Source of the DNA: Thermococcaceae archaeon
GTDB lineage: Archaea; Methanobacteriota_B; Thermococci; Thermococcales; Thermococcaceae
Length of the DNA: 12,085 bases
Reading direction: 5' to 3'
NCBI GenBank assembly: GCA_027064745.1
Contig: JAMOPD010000210.1
Span: forward strand, 1 to 12,085
Shown here piece by piece: positions 5,697-12,085 of the stretch. Positions within the stretch are counted from its first letter, which is position 1. Each line of letters starts with the position of its first letter. The translations under genes and the position numbers were made by a program. Under the pieces are notes generated by a model. It worked only from the letters and a program-made list of their open reading frames with translations, had not been told where the DNA came from and ran no database searches.

Positions 5697-6349
5697 AAGG
5701 TGCAGCCTTCTTTTCAGGAGGCAAAGATGGGCTTTATGCAACATATCTATCCGAAAAACAGGGAATTGAAATTCCCTACCTTTTGGCACTGAAAACTACA
5801 ATCGGGACTTCACCGCACTATGAAAACTTAAGCGAGCTGAAAAAGATTGCAGATGCAATGAATAAGGAGCTCTTAACCTTTGATATGGCCAAAGGAAGTG
5901 AAGCCCTAGCTGAGTTTATAGCATCCCTTGATGTTAATTACATAATCGCTGGAGATGTCCTCCTCGAAGACCACCTAAAGTGGGTTGAGTGGCTCGCTGA
6001 GAAGAGCGGAACAAAAGCCTTAGAGCCGCTATGGGGAAGGAACACATTTGAGCTTGCGAAGGATATGATAAATGCTGGCTTCGAGTATTCAATAATTGCC
6101 GTGAATAAGGAAAAGCTTTCCAAAGAGTGGCTTGGCTACACATTTCGCTCAATTAGAGATTTGGAGCAATTTTTGAAGGCAAATCCTAATGTTGACCCTG
6201 TCGGAGAGTTTGCAGAGTTCCACACAGTGGTTTTGAAATGTCCGCTATTTGAGAAAAGCTTTGAGCTAAAGCCAGCAGAAGTTGAGGAGAGTGAAAGATA
6301 TTGGTGGCTGAGGTTCAGGCTGATATCAAAGAAGGTAACAAAGAAGTAA
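5693..6349 (+). CDS. Dph6/MJ0570-family PP-loop ATP pyrophosphatase (divergent diphthine-ammonia ligase paralog)
   Basis: This 218-residue protein has an N-type PP-loop, SGGKDG (8-13), followed by the COG2102 blocks GDVLLEDH (87-94), EPLWGRN (111-117) and DPVGEFAEFHT (168-178). The fold adenylates a substrate and releases pyrophosphate. Dph6 uses this to amidate diphthine on elongation factor 2. Here the PP-loop ends in Gly rather than the usual Ser, and the GEGGEFET-type signature expected for canonical archaeal Dph6 is GEFAEFHT, so I read it as a second paralog whose substrate is not settled. The start is TTG (5693-5695), overlapping the zinc-ribbon stop, with GGAGGG at good spacing. It ends 1 bp from the stop of the convergent membrane gene. 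Confidence 0.75.
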   Translation: MKGAAFFSGGKDGLYATYLSEKQGIEIPYLLALKTTIGTSPHYENLSELKKIADAMNKELLTFDMAKGSEALAEFIASLDVNYIIAGDVLLEDHLKWVEWLAEKSGTKALEPLWGRNTFELAKDMINAGFEYSIIAVNKEKLSKEWLGYTFRSIRDLEQFLKANPNVDPVGEFAEFHTVVLKCPLFEKSFELKPAEVEESERYWWLRFRLISKKVTKK

Positions 6350-6350
6350 T

Positions 6351-7370
6351 TCATAGACTCTCCAGCTCAAATCCATCAATGTTTTTCCAATGTATGTATA
6401 TTTTAGCCAAGTTTTCTGGGTTAACGAGTATGAGATACGTCTTATCTGTCAATGGATTAAAAACGAAGCCTTCTAAAATATTGCCTGAGGTTAGATATAT
6501 TTTTGCCTGGGGGAGTTTCTTGAGTTCTAATAATGTGACCAAGCGATTTAATTGTATACGATACTTAATGATTTTTTTGTCAGTTATGAAATATGATAAA
6601 AATAGAACAGTAATAATCCCTACAAAAATAACCATATTTTGTGTAATTTCTTGATTAAGTTTTTTGTACTCTTGGTATATTTTAGTAAATAACGAAAGTG
6701 CCATTACAGATTGGATGGCATTTACCGCAAAGAGACATGATATTCCGTAACTGATTAATTGTATTTTTTTAAACAAGGTACCACTAAAAACATGTGAAAA
6801 CCAAGAAAATGAAATATTTTGTTGTATGGGGAAATTTAACCTAATATATTCTGCTCGTTTAAATAATAACAAAATTTGTACTAATGCTGTTACGAGGAAT
6901 ATTTGAAGTATTGTATCAAGACTCAACATTAGGTATTCTAGTTTTAATTTATTTAGGAGGGTAATAGTTAGAGTAATGTTCTCATATTGAGGTAGGATAT
7001 CATGATTGTACTTCCACTTAATAAAAAATGCCTCAAAATACAAAGTTATATAGATACTGATAAAACCAAAAATTATAATTATTGCAAGACTCTTTACCAA
7101 GTGGTTCTTTGATGGTCTTTTCCCACCATGGTATAGAACATCTCGTGTTATTTCATCTAGGTTTAATTTGAGATACCTAAACAGTTTGTTTTCACTTATA
7201 AAAATATCTTGAATCTTTTTTGGATTAGGTGATTCATAACGGTATTTGATATTGTATAGTATGAATTCTGTTAGTTTTGGAACAATTAAGATAAGCAGAA
7301 TAATTAATAAAGCATGCAAATCTAGACTATTAAGATCAGAGGGAAGCAAATTAATACTAACTTCTACCAT
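6351..7370 (-). CDS. Orphan AT-rich multi-span membrane protein with a small beta-rich C-terminal domain
   Basis: I do not recognise this 339-residue protein. Hydrophobic segments at about 16-38, 93-115, 146-170, 204-228 and 245-263 suggest five membrane spans, with a charged loop between spans 1 and 2. The last about 50 residues (288-339) are soluble and read like a small SH3/Sm-type barrel (AKIYLTSGNILEGFVF, then YLILVNPENLA and IHWKNIDGFEL). The gene is markedly more AT-rich than its neighbours, and five of eight arginines use CGN codons while neighbours prefer AGA/AGG, which points to recent acquisition. ATG at 7370 is preferred to an upstream TTG at 7394. TTTATTT (about 7402-7409) would then act as TATA with a short leader. 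It has no operon partner. Confidence 0.6.
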   Translation of the reverse strand: MVEVSINLLPSDLNSLDLHALLIILLILIVPKLTEFILYNIKYRYESPNPKKIQDIFISENKLFRYLKLNLDEITRDVLYHGGKRPSKNHLVKSLAIIIIFGFISIYITLYFEAFFIKWKYNHDILPQYENITLTITLLNKLKLEYLMLSLDTILQIFLVTALVQILLLFKRAEYIRLNFPIQQNISFSWFSHVFSGTLFKKIQLISYGISCLFAVNAIQSVMALSLFTKIYQEYKKLNQEITQNMVIFVGIITVLFLSYFITDKKIIKYRIQLNRLVTLLELKKLPQAKIYLTSGNILEGFVFNPLTDKTYLILVNPENLAKIYIHWKNIDGFELESL

Positions 7371-7378
7371 ATCAATAT

Positions 7379-7389
7379 GCTTATAAGAT
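7379..7389. promoter_or_regulatory. Palindromic TATA element before cobZ
   Basis: CTTATAAG (7380-7387) is centred about 27 bp upstream of the cobZ ATG at 7411, fitting a leaderless cobZ transcript; no ribosome binding site precedes that ATG. The element is symmetric, but in the minus direction it would start inside the membrane gene, so the minus gene more likely uses TTTATTT at 7402-7409. Confidence 0.4.
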
Positions 7390-7410
7390 TGCAATTGCTA
7401 AATAAACTTT

Positions 7411-7866
7411 ATGATCCTTGAAAAGCTCGAATCAAAAGGTATAACCCTCGAAAAGATGCTCGACACAGCTATGGAGCTTTACATTGGCGATGATGCTGAA
7501 AAAATTAGAGAGAAGCTTAGGTCTATGATGCTTTATTACCTCACTGACATCAACGTGCAATCATTATTAATGGCCGCCATTCTGCTTGAGGAGAACTTTA
7601 AAGTCGAAGAGGACCCCGTCAATTTGATTGCAGATGAGTTGATTGGCATCAACCTTGCAGAATACATCGGCGGAAAGATGGCGCTTTTCAACTTCTTCTA
7701 CTATGACACTAAAAAGCCGGGAATCTTAAAAGAGCTACCTCCATTTTTGGATGACGCAATTGGGGGCTTCATAGCTGGTTGCATGACAAAACTCTTCGAG
7801 ACTACCCTCAGCCGGGACTCCCAGCGAAGAAAGAGAAACAGGAATATGAAGAGAAGCGTAATGTAA
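7411..7866 (+). CDS. cobZ: Alpha-ribazole-phosphate phosphatase CobZ (PgpA-like fold), altered C terminus
   Basis: This 151-residue protein is related to the archaeal CobZ / phosphatidylglycerophosphatase A-like family. Conserved segments are ADELIG (74-79), the AEYIGGKMALFNFFYYD stretch (83-99), and PPFLDDAIGGFIAGCM (110-125) with its paired aspartates, the PgpA hallmark. In archaea CobZ removes the 5'-phosphate from alpha-ribazole phosphate or adenosylcobalamin phosphate in nucleotide-loop assembly, and cobS and cobY downstream support that role. The last about 21 residues, from TTLSRDSQRRKR on, are very basic, do not look like family sequence and are antisense to a small membrane ORF. The normal stop has therefore probably been lost in a deletion or rearrangement. 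It is probably leaderless. Confidence 0.8.
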   Translation: MILEKLESKGITLEKMLDTAMELYIGDDAEKIREKLRSMMLYYLTDINVQSLLMAAILLEENFKVEEDPVNLIADELIGINLAEYIGGKMALFNFFYYDTKKPGILKELPPFLDDAIGGFIAGCMTKLFETTLSRDSQRRKRNRNMKRSVM

Positions 7867-7967
7867 TAACTGACTATAAAAGGCAAAATTCCAGCTAAGC
7901 CGAGTGTGTATACGAAGGCGAGAACCAAAACAATGACAAGTAAGATTCGATAATGTTCCTTCTTCAT
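7701..7967 (-). CDS. Small two-span membrane protein, reading into cobZ antisense
   Basis: This 88-residue ORF starts MKKEHYRILLVIVLVLAFVY. Two clear membrane segments lie at 8-26 and 30-47 (FIVSYYITLLFIFLFLFL). A leaderless start fits the TATA CTTAAAAAT at 7990-7998, 25-28 bp upstream of the ATG. The first about 48 residues look genuine. The rest, from about residue 49 (RWESRL) onward, including MKPPIASSKNGG, is antisense to cobZ, with its final part opposite the conserved PPFLDDAIGG motif, so it cannot be ancestral sequence. Both convergent genes appear to have lost their stops at one junction near 7800-7830. The function is unknown. A shadow ORF is possible, but the N-terminal hydrophobic profile and promoter argue otherwise. 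Confidence 0.45.
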   Translation of the reverse strand: MKKEHYRILLVIVLVLAFVYTLGLAGILPFIVSYYITLLFIFLFLFLRWESRLRVVSKSFVMQPAMKPPIASSKNGGSSFKIPGFLVS

Positions 7968-7989
7968 TGCACAGATAGTTGGAGGAAGA

Positions 7990-7998
7990 ATTTTTAAG
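7990..7998. promoter_or_regulatory. Shared TATA element for cobS and the divergent small membrane gene
   Basis: ATTTTTAAG is centred near 7995. To the right it places a start near 8020, 5 nt ahead of the GGGTGG ribosome binding site (8025-8030) of cobS. To the left it places a start near 7970, almost at the ATG at 7967. One element may therefore serve both directions. Confidence 0.4.
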
Positions 7999-8034
7999 GC
8001 TTTTCAATGTTGGATTAATTAGCCGGGTGGTTCA

Positions 8035-8745
8035 ATGAGAAACCTCATACCCTTCATGACAAGGATTCCGCTTGAGGGTGACTTTGAAAAAGCAAGGCAG
8101 GAGATTTGGGCATTTCCCATGCTGGCAGTCATCACCTCCGCTTTATCCACAATTGCCCTTTATTTCAACATTCCTCTGAAAAATATCTTAGCAGTTCTGC
8201 TCCTTTATTTCACCATAGGTCTGCTCCACCTTGACGGATTAGCGGACTGGGCTGATGGAATAATGATCAAAGGCGACCGCGAAAGGAAGATTAAGGCAAT
8301 GAAAGACTTGAACACGGGAATAGCGGGAGTTTTTGCTGTCGTAATGGTTCTATTCATCCAAGTCTACTCTTTGAGCTACGCCCCGTTCTATGCCCTTTTC
8401 CTGGCAGAGCTGAACTCGAAGTATGCGATGGTTCTTGCACTGGCAACAAAAAAGCCTCTCGGAAAAGGATTGGGAGCCTACTTTATGGAGACCATGAACA
8501 GAAAGCAGCTTTTTATTGGAAGTTTAATTTACACAGCATTGCTTCTTTCGCTGGTAGCTTATGATCAAAAAGCAGTGTTCTCAGTTTTGGGTCTTTTAAT
8601 TGGGGCTTACATCATAAAACTCAGCTTGGACAACTTCGATGGTTTAAATGGTGACTGCATTGGAGCAACAGCTGAAATAACAAGGACCGGAACACTTTTG
8701 ATTCTGGCTTTCGTTTCAACCCGTTATGCATGCTTTCAACATTAA
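8035..8745 (+). CDS. cobS: Adenosylcobinamide-GDP ribazoletransferase (cobalamin synthase) CobS
   Basis: This 236-residue polytopic membrane enzyme joins adenosylcobinamide-GDP with alpha-ribazole or its phosphate. Hallmarks are [11 protein letters not shown] (65-75) with its metal-binding aspartates, [11 protein letters not shown] (89-99), the [10 protein letters not shown] block and the C-terminal [17 protein letters not shown] (201-217). Hydrophobic spans lie around 28-45, 50-64, 95-112, 160-175 and 180-192. The length is normal for archaeal CobS. GGTGG at 8026-8030 supports the ATG. Together with cobZ and cobY it forms the lower-pathway block, but a toxin-antitoxin pair with its own promoter separates it from cobY. 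Confidence 0.93.
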   Translation: MRNLIPFMTRIPLEGDFEKARQEIWAFPMLAVITSALSTIALYFNIPLKNILAVLLLYFTIGLLHLDGLADWADGIMIKGDRERKIKAMKDLNTGIAGVFAVVMVLFIQVYSLSYAPFYALFLAELNSKYAMVLALATKKPLGKGLGAYFMETMNRKQLFIGSLIYTALLLSLVAYDQKAVFSVLGLLIGAYIIKLSLDNFDGLNGDCIGATAEITRTGTLLILAFVSTRYACFQH

Positions 8746-8781
8746 CTTTAAAAGTATCAAAAAGTAAATCATTTCAGGTGA
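8746..8781 (+). promoter_or_regulatory. vapBC promoter and ribosome binding site
   Basis: CTTTAAAAG (8746-8754) begins immediately after the cobS stop and predicts a start near 8775. GGTGA (8777-8781) follows, 4 nt before the ATG at 8786. The module therefore appears to have its own promoter rather than relying on read-through from cobS. Confidence 0.5.
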
Positions 8782-8785
8782 GAGA

Positions 8786-8995
8786 ATGCAGGAAATTGAA
8801 AAAGTCCTTTCTCAGCTTCCTCCAGAGCTCAAAAAGGAGGTTTTCGATTATGCAGAATTTCTTCTTAGAAAATATCAAAAGAAAAACAGGAAAAAAGGAT
8901 TTACATTCTCTTGGGAAGGTAAGCTTAAATTGGACATGACATCCGTTGAACTTCAGCACAAGGCATTAGAGTGGAGGACAAATGTTTCTCGTTGA
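8786..8995 (+). CDS. vapB: VapB-type antitoxin, DUF2281-like
   Basis: This 69-residue protein has the N-terminal block LPPELKKEVFDYAEFLL (11-27), typical of DUF2281 antitoxins. A basic linker (KKNRKKG) follows, and then a C-terminal segment FSWEGKLKL...ELQHKALEWR that by analogy occupies the toxin's active groove. The stop lies 14 bp inside the PIN gene. It presumably represses its own promoter as a toxin-antitoxin complex; this is family knowledge, and no operator was identified. Confidence 0.8.
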   Translation: MQEIEKVLSQLPPELKKEVFDYAEFLLRKYQKKNRKKGFTFSWEGKLKLDMTSVELQHKALEWRTNVSR

Positions 8996-9362
8996 CACAA
9001 ATATTTTCCTGGAGATCCTCCTCGGTCAGAGAAAGAAAGAAGAAGCAAAGAAATTTCTTTCTGAGAACATAGGCAGGCTTTACATAACGGATTTTTCCCT
9101 GCATTCAATTGGTGTTATACTCTTCAAGCTGAAAAAGCCAGAGGTGTTCGAGGAATTCGTAAGGGATGTTCTTCCAAATATTGAAATCCTATCCTTACCG
9201 CAGGAAAGCTATCCAGAGCTTGTCACGCTTCACAAAAAGCTCAGTCTGGACTTTGACGATGCCTACCAGTGCGCTGTTGCAAACGTTTTTGACCTCACCA
9301 TAGTTACTATGGATGAAGACTTCGTGAAAGCCTTGGATTATGTAAAAGTTCTCTTCCTGTGA
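8982..9362 (+). CDS. vapC: VapC-type PIN-domain ribonuclease toxin (intact)
   Basis: This 126-residue PIN protein is of normal length. Acidic active-site candidates are D5 in FLVDTNIFLE (with E11), D90/D92/D93 in LSLDFDDAYQ and D111/D113 in TMDEDF. The usual second acidic position (often E in helix 3) is less clear, with D37 in YITDFSLH as the closest. A GGAGG just upstream (8971-8975) supports the ATG. It overlaps the antitoxin by 14 bp. VapC toxins cleave tRNA or rRNA; the target here cannot be told. It ends 6 bp before cobY, so the cobY transcript may depend on this module. Confidence 0.85.
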   Translation: MFLVDTNIFLEILLGQRKKEEAKKFLSENIGRLYITDFSLHSIGVILFKLKKPEVFEEFVRDVLPNIEILSLPQESYPELVTLHKKLSLDFDDAYQCAVANVFDLTIVTMDEDFVKALDYVKVLFL

Positions 9363-9368
9363 TTCCCA

Positions 9369-9980
9369 ATGATAATCATCTTAGCAGGTGGAAAATCTAC
9401 AAGAATGGGAAAGGAAAAGCCCGTCCTCAGAATAGCCAATAAACCCATGCTTCTCTGGGTTTATGAGCAGGCCTCAAAGGTAGATGAGGTTTTAGTCGCA
9501 GTGAGCAGAAATACTCCAAAAACTAAGGAGTTCTGCATTAAAGAGAGAATTCCTTTTGTTGAAACTTCTGGAAAAGGTTACGTGCATGACATTCAAGAGC
9601 TTTTACGAGAATTTGGGCCTTTTATAAGCATCTCTGCAGATGTTCCTTTTGTGAAAGCAAGTGATTTCTGGCTCATCAAGAAAGCCTTTGATGGAAAGAC
9701 GAGCTTAACAGGGGTTCTTTCCCTAAGCATTGTCCCAAAAGACCTCAATCCTGTAGTTTATAAGGGGTATGCAATCGTTGGGCTAAATGCCGTGGCTGAA
9801 GAAGGGGAAGAATTCCTCGAGTTTACAAACCCGCTACTGGCTTTGAATGTAAACACTCCAGAAGAGTTGAAAAGAGCAGAACGGATAGCATCAGTGCTCT
9901 TTGGAAAACACACATGTTCCACATCACCGCAAGCCGGATTTTCTCCTCCTCGCCACTCTGACCTCGCTCGTCCCTGCTGA
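9369..9980 (+). CDS. cobY: GTP:adenosylcobinamide-phosphate guanylyltransferase CobY
   Basis: This 203-residue nucleotidyltransferase is the archaeal replacement for bacterial CobU. It transfers GMP to adenosylcobinamide phosphate before CobS. The N-terminal signature [16 protein letters not shown] (5-20) binds the nucleotide, ISADVPF (88-94) holds the metal-site aspartate, and [11 protein letters not shown] (157-167) is the C-terminal family block. The last about 25 residues (from about 179, [12 protein letters not shown]) are antisense to the XPB C terminus and are probably non-conserved. The ATG follows the vapC stop by 6 bp without a visible ribosome binding site, so translation may rely on re-initiation after vapC. 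The 57-bp overlap with XPB is tail to tail. Confidence 0.88.
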   Translation: MIIILAGGKSTRMGKEKPVLRIANKPMLLWVYEQASKVDEVLVAVSRNTPKTKEFCIKERIPFVETSGKGYVHDIQELLREFGPFISISADVPFVKASDFWLIKKAFDGKTSLTGVLSLSIVPKDLNPVVYKGYAIVGLNAVAEEGEEFLEFTNPLLALNVNTPEELKRAERIASVLFGKHTCSTSPQAGFSPPRHSDLARPC

Positions 9981-11270
9981 AACAAGCTCATACAATGTAG
10001 CCCTTTCCTTACCGAGAGCGGGTCTCAAAATCCTACCGAGCCTCTGAATGAACTCCCTTGATGAACCTGTCCCGCTTATAATCACACCAACGCTGGCATC
10101 AGGAACATCTATACCTTCATCAAGAACTTGACTGCTGACTATCGCTTTATATTCCCCCTTCCTGAATTTTTTTAATATCTCCCTTCTTTCGGCTTTATCG
10201 GTTTTGTGAGTTATAGCCGGGATTAGGAATTTCTTTGATATTGCATAGACGAGATCGTTGTGCCTTGTAAAGATGATTATCTTCTCTCCCCTGTGCTTTT
10301 CAAGAATCATTCTCAGCTTTTCAATCTTTTTCTTTGAGTTGAACGCTATTCTTCTTGCCTGCTCTAAAGCTCTTAAAGCCTTGAATGCATTTTCATCGCT
10401 TCCCGTTCTCATGACTATCCTTTGAAAATCCTCAAGGCTTCTGAACCTTATCTTCTTGCTTTCGATGTAACTCTTGAATACCTCATAGTGCCTTTTGTAA
10501 AGTTCTTTTTCCTCCTTGCTCAGGGGAACGTGAATCTTTACAACTTCATATGGGGCTAAATATCTCCCCACGAGCTCCTCTGGACTTTTTTCATATATTA
10601 TTCCCCCGATAAGATCTGGCAGAAGTTCATGAAGTTCGTCAGCTCTTTCGGGAGAAGCACTTAAGCCAAGACGATAAGGAGCGGCGCTCATTTGGGCTAT
10701 GTTCCTGTAAGCTTCGCTTGGCAGGTGATGACACTCATCAAAAATCAGGAAAAAGAATTTGTCTCCCAGGAGCTCGGCGTTTATGTAAGCCGAATCGTAT
10801 GTGGTTACGGTTATGGGTTTGAGCTCCTTCTTCTTTCCGGAAAACTCCCCTACATCGCCGAAAATTGAAAGCCTATCCTTCCACTGTTCGAGCAAAGCCA
10901 GAGTTGGAACAACAACAAGTGTTGATACGGAAAGCCTCCTGATGATCTCCAAGGCGATTATGGTTTTTCCAGCTCCAGTTGGCAGAACTACAACACCTCT
11001 CTTAAACCTCAAAAACCTTTCAACGGCTTCCTTTTGGTAATCCCTCAGCTCAAAATCGAATTCCACATCATAAAAGGGGGATGGGATTGCATTATCAAAT
11101 ACGTGATCCTCAAACTCAATCCCTTCCTGCTCTAAGAATTCCACTATGTCCCTGTATTTATAAGCCAATGCTCTGTAACTTTTACTCCTCTCATCCCATT
11201 TTGCAAAGGGCACATGCACGTTGCCCTTTATCACAATCGTTCCTCTGTGGTAAAAGAGCATTACTCTCAT
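9924..11270 (-). CDS. xpb: Archaeal XPB (Rad25-type) DNA helicase
   Basis: This 448-residue SF2 helicase of archaeal XPB length has an N-terminal damage-recognition-like region (1-70), LRDYQ (75-79), Walker A LPTGAGKT (96-103), DECHH (178-182) and SASPERAD (204-211), which sits near the RED-motif position of XPB. A lysine-rich thumb-like insertion lies around 250-320, FTRHND at 334-339, [11 protein letters not shown] (382-392) and the arginine-finger motif QRLGRILRP (409-417). It unwinds DNA 3' to 5' and partners with the nuclease Bax1, encoded divergently. The ATG at 11270 lies 27 bp from a TTTAAA element and lacks a ribosome binding site, so the mRNA is probably leaderless. The C terminus overlaps cobY by 57 bp. 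RadD-like or other SF2 helicases are less likely given the Bax1 neighbour. Confidence 0.9.
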   Translation of the reverse strand: MRVMLFYHRGTIVIKGNVHVPFAKWDERSKSYRALAYKYRDIVEFLEQEGIEFEDHVFDNAIPSPFYDVEFDFELRDYQKEAVERFLRFKRGVVVLPTGAGKTIIALEIIRRLSVSTLVVVPTLALLEQWKDRLSIFGDVGEFSGKKKELKPITVTTYDSAYINAELLGDKFFFLIFDECHHLPSEAYRNIAQMSAAPYRLGLSASPERADELHELLPDLIGGIIYEKSPEELVGRYLAPYEVVKIHVPLSKEEKELYKRHYEVFKSYIESKKIRFRSLEDFQRIVMRTGSDENAFKALRALEQARRIAFNSKKKIEKLRMILEKHRGEKIIIFTRHNDLVYAISKKFLIPAITHKTDKAERREILKKFRKGEYKAIVSSQVLDEGIDVPDASVGVIISGTGSSREFIQRLGRILRPALGKERATLYELVSAGTSEVRVARRRKSGLR

Positions 11271-11292
11271 GATATTGAACTCATCAGCAACT

Positions 11293-11302
11293 CATTTAAA
11301 CT
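11293..11302. promoter_or_regulatory. Symmetric TATA element shared by XPB and bax1
   Basis: The palindrome TTTAAA (11295-11300) is the only TATA-like element in the 51-bp gap. Its centre is 27.5 bp from the XPB ATG (11270) and 24.5 bp from the bax1 ATG (11322), the right distance for two leaderless transcripts. On the XPB side it is preceded by GGAAAG, a good BRE. On the bax1 side the BRE is weaker. Confidence 0.55.
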
Positions 11303-11321
11303 TTCCTTTCCAACTTTTTCC

Positions 11322-12085
11322 ATGCTTCCGAAGGAACTGCTTGACGCACGCAGAGCGAGGGGAAAAATCTACCCGAAATTTGCAAGTGGGGAGCACTTAA
11401 AATTAGCTAAAGCTCTCATAACAACATTCAAATCCAGCATTGGACAGAGTTACAGGGAGCTTTTAGAAAAGATAAATCACATGGAAAAAGCGAGCAACTA
11501 CAGGAAGGTCAGAGGTTTTGCGAGGATACTCGAAAGACAGAGTGAATTTGAAATGCCAACGAAGCTTAACCCCGTGGAGGTCAGGAACTTCCTCTTTGAG
11601 AGGGGCTATGTTACGAACAATTTTGAGAGGCTCGGAGTCCTGCAGGAGGCGTCGGAGCACTTTGGTGTTTCCACTTCCGAAATAGAGAATGCAATATTTG
11701 CCGATAGGGATGAGGAGAGAATCCTCGTGAAGATTCCCGAGATAACACCAGAGGAGCTTATACGGCAGTATAATCTATCGCTCCTGCAGACTCTCATGTT
11801 TTCCTCCTTAAGAGTTAACTTTAGAGTCTCATCTAACCATCAGCGGATTTTTAGAAAAATAAAGCACCTCGGGCTGATGTATCAGATTCAGGACGAGCTC
11901 GTTGAAATCACCGGACCCGCTTCTATACTCAAGCTAACCCGGAAGTATGGCGTTGCCATGGCAAAGCTTATTCCTGAAATTGTGAAAGCTGAAGAGTGGT
12001 TTATGAGGGCAGAAATACTTGACGAGCACTCAAAGCGAATCCACATCTTTGAGCTCTCAAGCTCCGATGGGGTGATGCTACCGAT
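11322..12085 (+). CDS. bax1: Bax1 (DUF790) nuclease, XPB partner, N-terminal part cut by the window edge
   Basis: The open frame from ATG 11322 has no stop to the end of the window (254 codons). It starts MLPKELLDARRARGKIYPKF and continues with FERGYVTNNFERLGVLQ, then ITPEELIRQYNLSLLQTLMF and LVEITGPASILKLTRKYGVAM. These are characteristic of the archaeal DUF790/Bax1 family (binds archaeal XPB), from memory. Bax1 is a structure-specific nuclease whose helicase partner is XPB; together they could open and cut damaged DNA. The nuclease core is expected in the missing C-terminal part. No ribosome binding site is seen, and the TTTAAA element 25 bp upstream predicts a leaderless mRNA. The pair is divergent here rather than in one operon. 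Confidence 0.88.
   Translation, partial: MLPKELLDARRARGKIYPKFASGEHLKLAKALITTFKSSIGQSYRELLEKINHMEKASNYRKVRGFARILERQSEFEMPTKLNPVEVRNFLFERGYVTNNFERLGVLQEASEHFGVSTSEIENAIFADRDEERILVKIPEITPEELIRQYNLSLLQTLMFSSLRVNFRVSSNHQRIFRKIKHLGLMYQIQDELVEITGPASILKLTRKYGVAMAKLIPEIVKAEEWFMRAEILDEHSKRIHIFELSSSDGVMLP

Noticed and set aside
5934..6354. Several minus-strand ORFs
   Set aside because: All are antisense to conserved motifs of the PP-loop enzyme and lack starts with ribosome binding sites.
7735..8007. 90-codon minus-strand ORF in another frame
   Set aside because: It overlaps the better-supported small membrane ORF and cobZ, starts upstream of the TATA element, and its low-complexity sequence does not look like protein.
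8730..8959. Plus- and minus-strand ORFs over the antitoxin gene
   Set aside because: The 8786 frame carries the DUF2281 block, ribosome binding site and promoter. The others are shadows.
10801..11040. 79-codon plus-strand ORF inside XPB
   Set aside because: It is antisense to the Walker A region of XPB with no independent support.
1..12085. CRISPR array, tRNA, rRNA, C/D-box guide RNA or insertion sequence
   Set aside because: Gaps between genes were read for spaced repeats, paired C and D boxes, tRNA-like arms and transposase motifs. None was found.

Overview
The window looks like a chromosomal segment of a hyperthermophilic archaeon of the order Thermococcales, probably a lower-GC Thermococcus or a close relative. 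This rests on a recognisable start of the cytosolic hydrogenase I beta subunit, an archaeal XPB helicase next to its partner Bax1, an archaeal-type cobamide salvage set (CobY and CobZ rather than bacterial CobU and CobC), GGTGA-type ribosome binding sites, TATA boxes about 25 bp upstream of several leaderless starts, and small VapBC modules. The genus assignment is inference.

Layout. Positions 1-120 (minus) hold the first 40 codons of hydB, which leaves the window. Upstream of it lies a tandem copy of the hydB 5' end and a promoter region with a SurR-like site. Positions 460-2275 (minus) are the cobD-cbiB pair. Positions 2327-3099 (minus) carry a vapBC module whose toxin gene is frameshifted, followed by a coiled-coil coding remnant. 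Positions 3222-4640 (minus) are a DUF234-type archaeal ATPase, and 4662-5405 (minus) a uracil-DNA-glycosylase-like gene. Divergent from these, 5448-6349 (plus) is a zinc-ribbon protein overlapping a Dph6-like PP-loop ATPase. Positions 6351-7370 (minus) are a very AT-rich orphan membrane protein. Then come cobZ (plus, 7411-7866), a small convergent membrane ORF (minus, 7701-7967), cobS (plus, 8035-8745), a second vapBC (plus, 8786-9362), cobY (plus, 9369-9980), an XPB helicase (minus, 9924-11270) and a divergent bax1 (plus, from 11322), cut by the right edge.

How the genes fit together. CobD and CbiB make and attach the aminopropanol-phosphate arm to adenosyl-cobyric acid. CobY activates adenosylcobinamide phosphate with GTP, CobS joins it to alpha-ribazole phosphate, and CobZ is the archaeal phosphatase that removes the phosphate. 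This is a nucleotide-loop assembly and salvage pathway, split into two blocks about 5 kb apart by accessory genes (toxin-antitoxin, ATPase, UDG-like, orphan membrane gene). XPB and Bax1 form a helicase-nuclease pair that appears to be transcribed divergently from one symmetric TATA element.

The most unusual signals are the duplicated hydB 5' end, which creates a 28-residue leader ORF ending 2 nt before the hydB start; the frameshifted PIN toxin whose start frame is re-entered by a heptad-perfect coiled coil; three copies of GTAATAT in the ATPase promoter; the tail-to-tail overlap of cobZ with a small membrane ORF; and the foreign-looking membrane protein. No tRNA, rRNA, CRISPR array or insertion sequence was seen.
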